Part shown: positions 26,132 to 34,788 of the stretch, piece after piece
Layout of the letters: every line of letters starts with the position of its first letter
How positions within the stretch are numbered: position 1 is the first letter of the stretch
Assembly: GCA_003243425.1 (NCBI GenBank)
Contig: QFQP01000024.1
Span: 1-64,000 of the forward strand
Source of the DNA: Archangium gephyra
Lineage (GTDB): Bacteria > Myxococcota > Myxococcia > Myxococcales > Myxococcaceae
Length of the DNA: 64,000 bases
Direction of reading: 5' to 3'
Program-made: the position numbers and the translations under genes
The notes under the pieces: model-generated
Told to the model about the DNA's origin: nothing
The model's database searches: none
Seen by the model: only the letters and a program-made list of their open reading frames with translations

Positions 26132-26833
26132 TCACACCGTGATTTTCTCGTGCGCCAGCAGCTCCACCAGCACGTCCTCCATCAACGCGCGCGCGCGACC
26201 GGTCACCGTGGCCAGGCGGTGGTGCATGGCGCGGTCGGCCTCGTCGCGGTTCTCGCAGCCCTTCGAATACAGCTCGAACTGCTGCAGCTGCTCGACCAGC
26301 TGCGCCACGTGGTTGGGGCATTCGCAGGCAATCTCGCTCTTGATGGTCAGCAGCTTGCCCAGCTGAACGCGCGAGAAGCGGAAGTCGGGGTCGCGCACCA
26401 CGCCTGACTCGGAGCTCCTCCGCGGGCCGGTTTCCGTCGGCGCGGCGTCGAGCGCCGGTCTGCGGCCGGTTTCGAGCACCGACTTCACCACCAGCGGCAT
26501 CAGGTGCGCGCGCAGCGTGTCGAGGCCCATGGGCGCCTGCAACACGCGCACGTTGGGCGCCTTGAGGTCTCGCAGCAGCTGCCGCCGCGCAAACGAATAG
26601 GTGACGATGCCCAGCTCGAACTCCACCAGCCCGAAGAGCGCTCGCACCTCCTGGTCGATGGCCCCGGCGAGGTCGACCAGGTCGATGACCACCACGTCGG
26701 GTTTGAGCGGCGGCACCTCCAGCCTGAAGGCCGCCGACGACGTGCCCTTCCACACCACCTCCACCTCCGACCCCAGGTCTTCGTTGGCAAGTTGGCCGAG
26801 CAGCTGAGAGCCGAGAATGGCGACGCGAATCAT
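26132..26833 (-). CDS. receiver-like protein with C-terminal CxC helical domain
   Basis: A 233-residue soluble protein. The N-terminal 120 residues have a Rossmann-like pattern (MIRVAILGS, VVVIDLVDLAG, VRVLQAPMG) suggestive of a degenerate receiver or B12-binding fold. The C-terminal helical segment IKSEIACECPNHVAQLVEQL carries a Cys-x-Cys and resembles a domain found at the C-terminus of some MerR/B12-type regulators. No DNA-binding motif is obvious. The ATG at 26833 follows a GGAG ribosome site. A signalling role is inferred only. Confidence 0.65.
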   Translation of the reverse strand: MIRVAILGSQLLGQLANEDLGSEVEVVWKGTSSAAFRLEVPPLKPDVVVIDLVDLAGAIDQEVRALFGLVEFELGIVTYSFARRQLLRDLKAPNVRVLQAPMGLDTLRAHLMPLVVKSVLETGRRPALDAAPTETGPRRSSESGVVRDPDFRFSRVQLGKLLTIKSEIACECPNHVAQLVEQLQQFELYSKGCENRDEADRAMHHRLATVTGRARALMEDVLVELLAHEKITV

Positions 26834-26980
26834 GAAACTCCAGATTGTTTAAGGTTTGTCGAAGGTTTCGTCGTCAGATGTCGGCGAGGCCGGGAGCGCG
26901 CAACTCAAAGTGCGACGTTTCGGTGAGTACCCGGCGAAAGGCGCGCTGAAACACGGCGGCGGTGACGGCTTACGTGGGCC

Positions 26981-27694
26981 ATGACCCGACTCGGAATGGC
27001 GGTCGCGCTGGTGGCGGCGGTGGCGCAGGCGGCGGTGCCCGAGGCGAGGCGCGAAGCGAGCGCCACCTTCGCGGTCGACGACGCGTTTCAACGCGCCGGC
27101 GGGGTGCAGCTTTATTTTTTGCTGATCAACCCCGACGCCCCCGAGGCCCAGCGGGCGGCGCTCCAACCGTTCCTGCCGCTCGACCGCGAAGGGCGGGGCG
27201 CGCGCTTCACCGAGCCCATGTACGTCAGCGTGTCGCGCGTCTCGTACGAGGTCGACAAAGACGTGTCGTTCTTCTCGAAGGAGCGGCTGCTCGACCTCAA
27301 GTACATGCAGGCGCTCGCGCCGCAGCTCGAGGTGACTGCGCGCCCGGGCGGCGGCTTTCGCGTCGGCCGCACCCCGAGCAATTCCATGAGCATCGAGCTG
27401 CACGACGACGCGTCGTTCGGGGCTGGGCTCCGGCGCCTGGCGCACGGTTCGCCGGTGGTGGTGCAGGAGAACGACGACTTCGCGCGCGTCATGGGCTGGC
27501 GCACCGCGGCCTGGAGCACCACGTGGACCTTCTATGAAGCGCTCGCCGCGGGCCGCACGCGGGTGACGGTGCTCTCGCTCAACTACCTCTACAACGTGCC
27601 TCCTCCCATGCTGGGTGGCGCCGACCGCCTCTTCCTCGACACCCGCGCGCAGACGCTCGAGTTCATCGCCGCGCTGCGCGCGTACCCGGGCTGA
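26981..27694 (+). CDS. secreted protein of unknown function
   Basis: A 237-residue protein with a signal peptide (about 1-18, MTRLGMAVALVAAVAQA) and a soluble beta-rich body containing VQLYFLLINPDAPEAQRAAL. No known domain was recognised; the last 60 residues include VTVLSLNYLYNVPPPM. It is divergent from the receiver-like gene across about 150 bases that include an AT-richer stretch (26834-26865) likely to hold the leftward promoter. Confidence 0.75.
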   Translation: MTRLGMAVALVAAVAQAAVPEARREASATFAVDDAFQRAGGVQLYFLLINPDAPEAQRAALQPFLPLDREGRGARFTEPMYVSVSRVSYEVDKDVSFFSKERLLDLKYMQALAPQLEVTARPGGGFRVGRTPSNSMSIELHDDASFGAGLRRLAHGSPVVVQENDDFARVMGWRTAAWSTTWTFYEALAAGRTRVTVLSLNYLYNVPPPMLGGADRLFLDTRAQTLEFIAALRAYPG

Positions 27695-27833
27695 TCAACC
27701 CGACGTTTCCGGTTCACCGCGACGTGCGCCGCGCATCGGTCTGCCTGAAACAGGAAAAATTGCCCCGAATACAGCGTTGAACAAACCATGAACAGTCGCG
27801 AGGCCGGCGACGTTCGCTCACGCGGAGAACGGG

Positions 27834-29348
27834 ATGAATCACTTGAAGCTCATCGCAGCACTGAGCTGTGCCCTGCTGGTCGGTTGCGCGACGGAGAACA
27901 CGCCTGACGGAGGGTCGGGAGGCGGGACTGCGACGGGAGGCGGGACTGCGACGGGTGGCGGCACCGCCACGGGCGGTGGCACGGCGACGGGCGGTGGCAC
28001 CGGGACCGGCGGTGGTTCGAACGCCGACGCGGGCGTCGGCACCATCGTCGACGTGGCCGCGGCGAACCCCGAGTTCACCACCCTGGTGGCGGCGGTGCAG
28101 AAGGCCGGGCTCGCGGGCGCGCTCAGCGACACCAGCGCCAACCTCACGGTGTTTGCGCCGACCAACGCGGCCTTCGCGCAGCTGCTGACCGACCTCGGCG
28201 TGTCCAACGGCCTCGACGGGCTCACCGCCGAGCAGCTGGCGCCGATTCTCAAGTACCACGTGCTCGGCACGCGCGTTGACGGCGCGGCGGCCACCACGGC
28301 GGCGATGTCGAACGGCACCGTCACCAGCCTCGGCGGCAAGGTGAAGCTCGGGTACGAGAACGCGCGCATCCGCCTCGACGGGCGCGCCAACGTGGTGACC
28401 GCCGACGTGGCGGCCAGCAACGGCATCATTCACGTCATCGACGCGGTGATTCTGCCCAGCATCGCCGACGTGGCGACCACCACGCCTTCGTTGAGCTCGC
28501 TCACCGCGGCGCTGACGCTGGCCGACTCGGCCACGCCCAGCCCCGGCCTCGTGGCGGCGCTCGACGACGACACGGCGACGCTCACTGTCTTCGCGCCCAA
28601 CGACACGGCCTTCACCGGCCTGGTGACGGCGCTGGCGGGCGCAGACAACGGCGTGACCACCGGCATCACGGCGCTGACCAGCTTCCGGGCTGATCAGGTG
28701 CTCCCGGTGCTGCGCTACCACGTGCTGCCCACGCGCGTGACGGCCAGCCAGGTGCCGGCCAGCGGCAACGTGAGCTCGCTGGGTGGCTCGGTGGCGGTGA
28801 CGCGCTCGGGCGCCGCGGTGACGGTCGACGGCGCCGACGTGGTGCAGGCGGACCTCCTCGCCAGCAACGGCGTCATCCACATCGTCGACGGCGTGCTGCT
28901 CCCGAGCATCACCGACGTGGTGTCGACCGACGCCCGCTTCTCGTCGTTGCTGGGTGCCATCGGCGCGGCTGACGGCGCGTCGGGCACCACCCCGAAGGTC
29001 GGCGCCGCCCTCGACGGCTCGGCCAACTTCACGCTCTTCGCGCCGACCAACGCGGCCTTCACGGCGCTGGGCGCGGCGCCCTCGGGTCAGGACCTCACCA
29101 ACGTGCTGCTGTACCACGCGGTGCCGGGCAACCCGGTGTTCGCGGCCACCGCCCTCGGCCTGACGCAGCCGCTGGTGGCCAACACGGCCCTGAGCAGCCG
29201 CACGCTGAGCGTCGCCGCCGAAGGCACGCCGCGCGGGGTGACGGTGGCTGACAGCACGTCGACCAAGGCCAACGTGGTCATCACCAACCTCTTCACCGCC
29301 AACGGCGTCATCCACGCGGTGGACAAGGTGCTCATCCCGGCGCCGTAA
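27834..29348 (+). CDS. triple-fasciclin-domain lipoprotein
   Basis: A 504-residue surface lipoprotein: lipobox LVGC (Cys18), a TATGGG-repeat linker (about 27-62), then three fasciclin (FAS1) domains starting near 69, 210 and 360. Each has the family pattern LTVFAPTNAAFAQL (or a variant) followed by a YHVL-type strand and a closing NGVIHIVDGVLLP-type motif. FAS1 domains mediate cell adhesion and matrix binding. A hairpin terminator follows at 29373. The upstream region 27695-27833 likely holds the promoter. Confidence 0.93.
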   Translation: MNHLKLIAALSCALLVGCATENTPDGGSGGGTATGGGTATGGGTATGGGTATGGGTGTGGGSNADAGVGTIVDVAAANPEFTTLVAAVQKAGLAGALSDTSANLTVFAPTNAAFAQLLTDLGVSNGLDGLTAEQLAPILKYHVLGTRVDGAAATTAAMSNGTVTSLGGKVKLGYENARIRLDGRANVVTADVAASNGIIHVIDAVILPSIADVATTTPSLSSLTAALTLADSATPSPGLVAALDDDTATLTVFAPNDTAFTGLVTALAGADNGVTTGITALTSFRADQVLPVLRYHVLPTRVTASQVPASGNVSSLGGSVAVTRSGAAVTVDGADVVQADLLASNGVIHIVDGVLLPSITDVVSTDARFSSLLGAIGAADGASGTTPKVGAALDGSANFTLFAPTNAAFTALGAAPSGQDLTNVLLYHAVPGNPVFAATALGLTQPLVANTALSSRTLSVAAEGTPRGVTVADSTSTKANVVITNLFTANGVIHAVDKVLIPAP

Positions 29349-29372
29349 CGCCTTCCGCGCCGTTCGTTCGAG

Positions 29373-29401
29373 GCCGCTCCGGGGTCACGCTCCGGGGCGG
29401 C
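29373..29401. terminator. hairpin between convergent genes
   Basis: GCCGCTCC pairs with GGGGCGGC (8 base pairs, one G-T) around a 13-base loop, between the fasciclin gene and the leftward metallophosphoesterase gene. There is no long T run, only a moderately T-rich stretch after it, so it is a plausible but weak terminator serving both strands. Confidence 0.5.
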
Positions 29402-29417
29402 TTCGTCGTGTTCGCGC

Positions 29418-30245
29418 TCAGACGCCGATGCCGGGGAAGGCCTCGGGCGCGCGCAGCGTGAACACCGTCAGCTCGGGAATCGACAGGTGGTGAAAGAGGT
29501 CGCTGGACCGCCCGAAGCCGAGCCCGCGATTGACGTACAGCAGGTTGCCGCCGACGTCGTAGCGGCCGCGAATGTAGGGCTGACCGAACAGCTTCGAGAG
29601 CGCGTCGGTCACCGGCTCGATGATGATCTGCCCGCCGTGCGTGTGCCCGGCGATGGCGAACAGCCCCGCGTGCTTCGGCAACTTCCGCGCGGTGATGGGG
29701 TTGTGCGTGAGCACCATGCGCGAGCCGCGAACGCCCTCGAGCGACTTCTTCACGTCGTCGTGACCGGTGCCGCCGTCATCGACGCCGACCACCGTGAAGT
29801 CGACGCCGCGCAGGCGCAGCACGGTGTTCTGATTCCGCAGCGTGGCGTAGCCCGCCTTGTCGACGGCCTTCGTCACGCCGGTCGCGTCGACGAAGTGGTC
29901 GTGGTTTCCGAGCACCGCAATCGTCGGCGCTTCGATGCCCGCCAGCTGCGAGCTCACCAGCGGCATCGGCTTCTTCGTGTAGGTCACGAAGTCACCGGTC
30001 AGCGCCACGAAGTCGGGCTTCACTTCGTTGAGTGTGGCGACCGCGCCGAGCACACGGCGCTCCGGCGTCGACGAGCCGACGTGAAAGTCGGACAGCTGCG
30101 CGACCTTCAACCCGTCATGCGCGGGGTCGAGCCCGGGCACGATGACCTCGACCTCCGTCTTCTCGAAGCCGTACTCGTTGCGCGCGGCGTGCGCGACGAC
30201 CGAGGTGATGCCACCGAGCAGCAGCGTGCGACGTGAGAGCGTCAT
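29418..30245 (-). CDS. metallophosphoesterase, probably Tat-exported
   Basis: A 275-residue calcineurin-like phosphoesterase with complete metal-site motifs: QLSDFHVGS, ALTGDFVT, VLGNHDHF and IAGHTHGGQ. The N-terminus MTLSRRTLLLGG has the twin-Arg and hydrophobic pattern of a Tat signal. It resembles YkuE-like enzymes that act on lipid A or cell-wall-linked phosphates, but the substrate is unknown. The start ATG overlaps the end of a small leucine-rich minus-strand frame (see the 30246-30958 region). It is a paralogue of the damaged enzyme at 20089. Confidence 0.92.
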   Translation of the reverse strand: MTLSRRTLLLGGITSVVAHAARNEYGFEKTEVEVIVPGLDPAHDGLKVAQLSDFHVGSSTPERRVLGAVATLNEVKPDFVALTGDFVTYTKKPMPLVSSQLAGIEAPTIAVLGNHDHFVDATGVTKAVDKAGYATLRNQNTVLRLRGVDFTVVGVDDGGTGHDDVKKSLEGVRGSRMVLTHNPITARKLPKHAGLFAIAGHTHGGQIIIEPVTDALSKLFGQPYIRGRYDVGGNLLYVNRGLGFGRSSDLFHHLSIPELTVFTLRAPEAFPGIGV

Positions 30246-30958
30246 CGGGTCTCCTCGAGCAATGCGTGAGGCGCATTGGTTGCCGTGAACGCGCGGAGAC
30301 GATCCAGCAGTCCGCGAATTCGGGGCGCCTGCCCAGTCGACCGACGTTGTTCGAGCAGCGCCTGCGTGTTCTTCACGAGCCGTTCGAGGACTGCCAGCAG
30401 CGCACGAGCCGAAGCCCGGAGGTTGCGCGACGGAGTTCGGTGCGTGGTGGCTTCAGGTGGGCGGCAGCCTCCATGGAGGACGGCCGCGAAGGGTTCAGGC
30501 CCTGCTGGTGCCGACCAGGCCCCGCGGCACCGACGAGGTCACTCAACTGTCGCTCGTGGGGCTTCGGCGGTCAGATAACGCCGTCAGGACCGTGGTGTCT
30601 GACCACCGAACGCCCAGCTTCACGAAGCTTCGTGAGCCGCGTCACGAAGCGCTCGGTACGAGGGGCCGCGCGTGAGGGCAGGGGGCGCGAGCGCCGAAGC
30701 CCCCACCCATGTCAGAGCCGTCGTCTCGGTTGAGAGCGCGACCGTGAATCGGCCGCGACCGACGATGCGTGCGTTTCCCGGGCAAGCAGTGAACGTCACG
30801 CGCTCCACACCGGGTCGAACGGTCCGGTGAAACGCGGGCGCGCGGCGATACCTGTGTTCTGCAGGACGAAGCCGGCTGCGACGGTTTCACAACGTGACGC
30901 AGCCATCTCTTCCACTGAGACCGGCGAAGTTCACCGGCCTCCTTCATCAGGAGGAAAA
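30246..30958. other. intergenic region with remnant frame and repeat B
   Basis: About 710 bases without a confident gene. On the minus strand a frame ending at 30242 (overlapping the phosphoesterase start) reads RNLRASARALLAVLERLVK and continues leucine-rich to the stop, but only a GTG near 30373 could start it, so it may be a remnant. Repeat B lies at 30563-30646. The right end (from about 30850, ACCTGTGTTCT) likely holds the promoter for the small gene at 30959. Confidence 0.5.
30563..30646 (-). repeat. dispersed structured repeat, copy B
   Basis: The reverse complement matches copy A at 31-115 over about 84 bases, including the palindrome CACGAAGCTTCGTG and the CGGTCCTGAC block. The copies point in opposite directions about 30 kb apart. 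Translated on the plus strand it reads VRTVVSDHRTPSFTKLREP, echoing the frame in copy A. Confidence 0.7.
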
Positions 30959-31141
30959 ATGAACGAACAACCGAAGCAGCGTGATCAGCCGACACCGAAT
31001 GATCCGCAGCGCAGGGCTGAACAGTCGGAGCGGGAGCAGCAACAGCAACGTCGCGATCAATCCGGTCAGGGAAATCGCCAGAACGTGAGGCAGCCGGACG
31101 GACAGCAGGCGATTCCGCGCACGGCGCCGTCTTCGCGCTGA
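30959..31141 (+). CDS. small Gln/Arg-rich disordered protein
   Basis: A 60-residue highly hydrophilic protein (MNEQPKQRDQPTPNDPQRR, then Gln runs) with no hydrophobic core, likely disordered. A strong ribosome site AGGAGG lies 6 bases before the ATG, the best argument that it is translated. It is the first of four such tiny charged proteins between 30959 and 32468. Comparable small hydrophilic proteins accompany desiccation or general stress regulons; function unknown. Confidence 0.65.
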   Translation: MNEQPKQRDQPTPNDPQRRAEQSEREQQQQRRDQSGQGNRQNVRQPDGQQAIPRTAPSSR

Positions 31142-31248
31142 GTAACTCCCAACAGATCCGTGACGGCGGTGACCGATGAGGTTGCCGCCGTTGCTGTCAC
31201 CGCTACACGTTGATCAGCACCATCACTCACTCGAATGGAGGACACGCC

Positions 31249-31449
31249 ATGGGTAACGGATCTCAGGAGTCCCGGAACAACCCCCAGTCGCGCCGGTCGT
31301 CGTCGAACAGTGAACGTCTCGAGTCGCCCTCCGAGCAGGAACTCTCGGAGCTCCGCGATCTCGCCCAGCGGGAGATGGACTACGACCTCTCGCACCGCGG
31401 CGACAAGCAATCGTCGGATACCTCGCGGAGAAGCCATGACCGCCGGTGA
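31249..31449 (+). CDS. small Ser/Glu/Arg-rich protein
   Basis: A 66-residue charged protein (MGNGSQESRNNPQSRRSSS, then an amphipathic stretch ELSELRDLAQREMDYDL). The ATG at 31249 has a GGAGG ribosome site 8 bases upstream; a further ATG at 31210 lacks one. It overlaps the next gene by 14 bases in another frame, implying coupled translation. A GC-rich inverted repeat (ACGGCGG/CCGCCGT near 31160-31190) precedes it. Function unknown. Confidence 0.6.
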   Translation: MGNGSQESRNNPQSRRSSSNSERLESPSEQELSELRDLAQREMDYDLSHRGDKQSSDTSRRSHDRR

Positions 31450-31636
31450 AGAATTCCTGACCCGCCAGCTCGAAGAAGAAGAGGTGGCCGACGTGCAGGA
31501 GCTCCCGCTCGCCGAACTCAAGGAGCAGGCGCAGCAGAACGCGATCGATAACAGAACCGAAGACGCGTTCCAGAAGGAGAAGATTGAAGCGACGGAAGAA
31601 CCGCCGCTCGTGAATGGCGAACCGAAGCCGCTCTGA
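31436..31636 (+). CDS. small acidic protein
   Basis: A 66-residue acidic protein (MTAGEEFLTRQLEEEEVADV, then LAELKEQAQQNAIDNRTEDA), probably helical. It overlaps the previous gene by 14 bases and is followed by a clear intrinsic terminator at 31660, which fits a two-gene transcript from 31249. Function unknown. Confidence 0.6.
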   Translation: MTAGEEFLTRQLEEEEVADVQELPLAELKEQAQQNAIDNRTEDAFQKEKIEATEEPPLVNGEPKPL

Positions 31637-31659
31637 TCAACTCTGTTCTCGAATGCTGG

Positions 31660-31703
31660 GCGGCGGTGACCCTGAACGCAGGTCATCGCCGCTCTTCGTT
31701 TTT
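31660..31703 (+). terminator. rho-independent terminator
   Basis: GCGGCGGTGACC (31660-31671) pairs with GGTCATCGCCGC (31681-31692) over 12 positions with a single G-T, loop of 9, followed by TCTTCGTTTTT. It closes the small-protein operon and abuts the stop of the convergent DUF488 gene. Confidence 0.85.
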
Positions 31704-32149
31704 CAGAGGTGGCGGACGTTGAGTCCACGCCACGCCTGCTGCAGGTGCTCGGCGACGAGGCGGCGGTGGCACTGTGTCGGCTCGCGTTCCGAACACAGCA
31801 GACATGCGTCCTCGAAGGTCGAACGCGTCAGCACCTCGTCCACGCGTCGTTCGACGAGCAGCGCGCGAAACTGCGTCTCGTAGCGCGGCCAGGTGCCACC
31901 GCGGCGATACGTGGCGAGCATCGTCTTCGTCGGTGCGAGCAATGGCTCGTGCACGTAGCGAAGGCCTCCGAGCGCCTTCAGGAAGTACGCGAGGTCGTCA
32001 CGCTTCGCGAACCCGGCGAGCTGCGAGACGTTGTTGAGCCGCACGTCGATGACCGACTTCACGCCCGCGTCGCGGAGCCGAGTGAAGAACGACTCGGCGG
32101 AGGTCCTGGTGAAGCCAATCGTGAACAGCTTCGTCGGCGTAAATCGCAT
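31703..32149 (-). CDS. DUF488-family protein
   Basis: A 148-residue member of the DUF488 family: N-terminal TIGFTRTSAESFFTRLRDAG, the family motif VIDVRLNNVSQLAGFAKRDD, and the C-terminal LLCSEREPTQCHRRLVAEHL containing Cys-x-n-Cys-His-Arg. Function of the family is unknown, with suggestions of nucleic-acid or thiol chemistry. The ATG at 32149 is preferred over one 13 codons upstream because it begins the conserved strand. Confidence 0.88.
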   Translation of the reverse strand: MRFTPTKLFTIGFTRTSAESFFTRLRDAGVKSVIDVRLNNVSQLAGFAKRDDLAYFLKALGGLRYVHEPLLAPTKTMLATYRRGGTWPRYETQFRALLVERRVDEVLTRSTFEDACLLCSEREPTQCHRRLVAEHLQQAWRGLNVRHL

Positions 32150-32270
32150 CTTCGACTCTTCTTTCGCCGGTGACGTGCGAACCGTCACCCGGTGTCGTGA
32201 GCAGCGCGACGAGCCGGTGGCACGCCACAGGCAATGGAATCACTTCATGACTCGAGAACCGGAGGACCCG

Positions 32271-32468
32271 ATGCGCACCGATGAACACCAACTGCAGAAG
32301 GAGCGCCATGAGGGTGACGGCGTGCCGACGGCGCCGCAGGAAGAGCGGGAGGCACAGGCGCACACGCTCGCGGAGGTCGAAGCGCGTGAAGCGCGGAGGC
32401 GCAGCGTGAAGCTCGACGACGCCCCGCTGCAGTCGGAGACCAACTCGACGACCCGCGCTGCGAAGTAG
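32271..32468 (+). CDS. small Glu/Arg-rich protein
   Basis: A 65-residue hydrophilic protein (MRTDEHQLQKERHEGDGV, then HTLAEVEAREARRRSVKLDD), probably helical or disordered. The ATG at 32271 has a GGAGG ribosome site 5 bases upstream. It is the fourth tiny charged protein in this stretch. Function unknown. Confidence 0.6.
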   Translation: MRTDEHQLQKERHEGDGVPTAPQEEREAQAHTLAEVEAREARRRSVKLDDAPLQSETNSTTRAAK

Positions 32469-33107
32469 GCCTCGGCGGCGTGTGCATGAGCAGAAGGTCG
32501 ATGCGTGTTGATGTCGAGCCGTCGACGACGCGACGAACTTCCGAAGCAGCCACGTGAGCCTTCGCCGCGAGGGAAGCGGAGCAGCCTGATTCCCACAGCG
32601 CTCGTGTGTGTGCGTCGTCGTGTGGGCCAGCACTCTCACGGCGCTAAGCCGTTTACTCCGGCCTGCGACGAGCAATCCGCGACGCACGGTCGCTCAAGAT
32701 GCGCTCGCCCACGTCGAACCGGGCCACCCGGGTTCACCGACCGCGTCGAGCGCAAGTGCCCCACGCCAACGCTCTCATCGTGCGGGTTCTGCTACCGCTC
32801 GGGAACGCCGCGTGCGCGCGACACGAGGTAACTGATCAGAACGACGTGGCTCCATCCGTCTGACGCGCAAACCCGCCACGCCCTGTGGCGCATTGGCGTC
32901 TCAGCGTTCGCGAACGGGTTCCGGGCCGCCGCTGCCATTCCGCGCCGACGGCTGAAAACCGGGCGCGGGATCGCTTGATGCAACGGCGCACGTCCGCAAG
33001 TCACTCCAGCGGAACCAACCGGGACCACACGCCTGAATACGGCGGCGTCGAGCACAGAAGCAGAATCTTTTTCGTTTCCACCACTCCGCCACAACCTCGA
33101 GGCCACC
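32469..33107. other. gene-poor stretch before flavin oxidase
   Basis: About 640 bases with no convincing gene. From about 32977 the plus frame of the following oxidoreductase is already open and reads like protein (TGTTRLNTAASSTEAESFSF, PPLRHNLEATVV) but has no ATG, GTG or TTG, so either translation starts at the GTG at 33108 or the 5' end of that gene is damaged. Nothing else was recognised. Confidence 0.4.
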
Positions 33108-34136
33108 GTGGTGGTCGTCGGCGCTGGCGTCGCGGGGCTCACCGCGGCGCTCAAGTTGCTGCGCGCGGGAAGGAGCGTGGTGCTGCTCGAACCCGGGCGC
33201 GTCGGGGACCGCGAACGTGAAGGCACCGCGCATCTCACCGAGCTGCTCGATACGCACTACCAGCTCATCGAGTCGCGCTTCGGGTTCCGTGAAGCGAGCC
33301 TGACGGCCACCTCGGTGCGCCTCGCCATCGACTGCATCGAGCGGCTGGCCCGCGAAGTCGACTGCCGCTTCGAGCGCGTGCCGGCCTTCCTCTTCGCCGA
33401 GAACGAGACCCACCGCCGCGAGCTGCAGGACGAATACGACGCGCTCAAGCGGGTCGGCGCGCGGGTGTCGTGGCTCAAGCAGCCGTTGCCCATTCCTGTC
33501 GCCGCCGCGGCGCGGGTCGATGATCAAGCGCTGCTCGAGCCGCGCGCCTACGTACAGGCGCTCGCGCGTCGCTTCGTGGCCGAAGGTGGCCAGCTCTTCG
33601 AAGGCACGGAGGTGCGCAACGTCGACGAAGAGTCGCCTCCGTGCGTGGTGCAGACCGAGCACGCCACCGTGCTGTGCCGCGACGTCGTCATCACCATCGA
33701 CCGGCCAGGCACGCGCGCCTTCTTTCCGGCCGGACTGCAGGAAGAGACGAGCCCCGTCATCGCAGCGCCCTTCGCCAGCGAGCTGCCCAACGGCCTGTAC
33801 GTCGACATTCGTGACCCGCGCGCGAGCACGCATACGGCGGAGCGCTTCGGCGCCGTCGACACCTCTGCGCGCCGCATCGTGACCTCGGCCGACGGGCTGC
33901 CGCTCATCGGTCGCAGCTCGGCGACCTCGCACGTCTTCATCGCCACCGGCTTCGGCAATGCTGACGTCACGTTCGCCACAGTCGGGGCGATGTTGTTGAA
34001 CGATTCGGTGCGCGGCGTCTCGAATTCGCTCGCGGAATTGTTCGACCCGGCGCGTTCGCAGCCCAGACAGCGCGCGCAGCGTCGCAATCGCAGCCCGGTG
34101 CGCGAGATGAGCAACGGCTCCTATGTGCGCCACTGA
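33108..34136 (+). CDS. FAD-dependent oxidoreductase (DAO type)
   Basis: A 342-residue amine or amino-acid oxidase-like flavoprotein. The FAD dinucleotide motif VVGAGVAGLTAALKL starts at residue 3, and the C-terminal FAD contact SADGLPLIGRSSATSHVFIATGFG appears near 270-290. Relatives of the PuuB type carry about 30 extra N-terminal residues, and such residues are encoded upstream in frame without a start codon. It may therefore be truncated or use an unusual start. Substrate unknown; lies between tiny stress-like genes and hemerythrin. Confidence 0.78.
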   Translation: MVVVGAGVAGLTAALKLLRAGRSVVLLEPGRVGDREREGTAHLTELLDTHYQLIESRFGFREASLTATSVRLAIDCIERLAREVDCRFERVPAFLFAENETHRRELQDEYDALKRVGARVSWLKQPLPIPVAAAARVDDQALLEPRAYVQALARRFVAEGGQLFEGTEVRNVDEESPPCVVQTEHATVLCRDVVITIDRPGTRAFFPAGLQEETSPVIAAPFASELPNGLYVDIRDPRASTHTAERFGAVDTSARRIVTSADGLPLIGRSSATSHVFIATGFGNADVTFATVGAMLLNDSVRGVSNSLAELFDPARSQPRQRAQRRNRSPVREMSNGSYVRH

Positions 34137-34138
34137 TC

Positions 34139-34155
34139 CGGCACGGCTTGTGCTT
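34139..34155 (+). promoter_or_regulatory. possible sigma-54-type promoter
   Basis: GG at 34140-34141 and GC at 34152-34153 are separated by exactly 10 bases in CGGCACGGCTTGTGCT, matching the -24/-12 GG-N10-GC pattern of sigma-54 promoters, 40 bases before the hemerythrin start. No activator gene is adjacent, so this is a pattern match only. Confidence 0.3.
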
Positions 34156-34193
34156 TTCGTTCCACCGCAACACCCACTCGAACAGGAGAACAC

Positions 34194-34691
34194 ATGGACG
34201 CCATCGACCTTCTGGAACAGCAGCACGAAGAGACCCTGCAGATGCTCACCACGCTCAAGGAGTCTTCGCCCGGCCGTGAGCGCAACGAGACCTTCAAGAA
34301 GCTTCAGCGCTCGCTGCTCGCGCACATGGTCATCGAAGAAGAGCTGTTCTACCCCGCGGTCGTGACCCGCTCGTCCGATGGCGAGCCCATCGCCGAAGGC
34401 TACGAGGAGCACTCCGGTGCGCGCGTGGCGTTGCTGCGGTGTTCACGCGCCCTCAAGCAGGAAGAGCTCTTCCAGGTCCGCATCGGCGTGCTCAAGGAGA
34501 TGATCAACCACCACGTGAAGGAAGAGCGTGAGTCGATCCTCCCCAGGGCGCGCGAGACGATGCCCGCCGAAGAGCGTGAAGCGCTGGGCATGGAGATGGA
34601 GACGCGCTTCCAGAAGGCGATGCGGTCGAACGCCTCGGCCGACCTCAACCGCAAGTCGACCGCCCGTGAGCTGCGCGCGCTGAGCGCCTAA
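34194..34691 (+). CDS. hemerythrin HHE-domain protein
   Basis: A 165-residue helical protein with the diiron ligand pattern of HHE hemerythrins: His11 and Glu12/13, His44 and Glu48-50, His73, then His106/His107 and Glu110-112. It would bind O2, NO or reactive species in the cytoplasm. AGGAG lies 9 bases before the ATG. It precedes a stress-type short-chain dehydrogenase, consistent with an oxidative or osmotic stress role. Confidence 0.9.
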   Translation: MDAIDLLEQQHEETLQMLTTLKESSPGRERNETFKKLQRSLLAHMVIEEELFYPAVVTRSSDGEPIAEGYEEHSGARVALLRCSRALKQEELFQVRIGVLKEMINHHVKEERESILPRARETMPAEEREALGMEMETRFQKAMRSNASADLNRKSTARELRALSA

Positions 34692-34724
34692 AGCGACGGC
34701 GTTCGAGCGCAGACCACACCACGC

Positions 34725-34761
34725 CGCTCCTGTTTCCGGAGCGCGCGTGGACCTGTGTTTT
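34725..34761. promoter_or_regulatory. palindrome and promoter-like element before SDR gene
   Basis: CGCTCC-TGTTTCC-GGAGCG (34725-34743) is a perfect 6-base inverted repeat, followed by ACCTGTGTTTT (34751-34761), which nearly repeats ACCTGTGTTCT at 30850-30860 upstream of the first tiny charged gene. The shared element may mark a common promoter. Confidence 0.35.
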
Positions 34762-34788
34762 CAGCGAAGCACCACGAAGAGGCAGACG

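Noticed and set aside
27714..29315. A 533-codon minus-strand frame opposite the fasciclin gene.
   Set aside because: Arg/His/Gly-rich shadow; three FAS1 domains are clear on the plus strand.
30457..30675. A 72-codon plus-strand gene over repeat B.
   Set aside because: Differences from copy A are mostly non-synonymous and the rest of the frame has no protein-like character.
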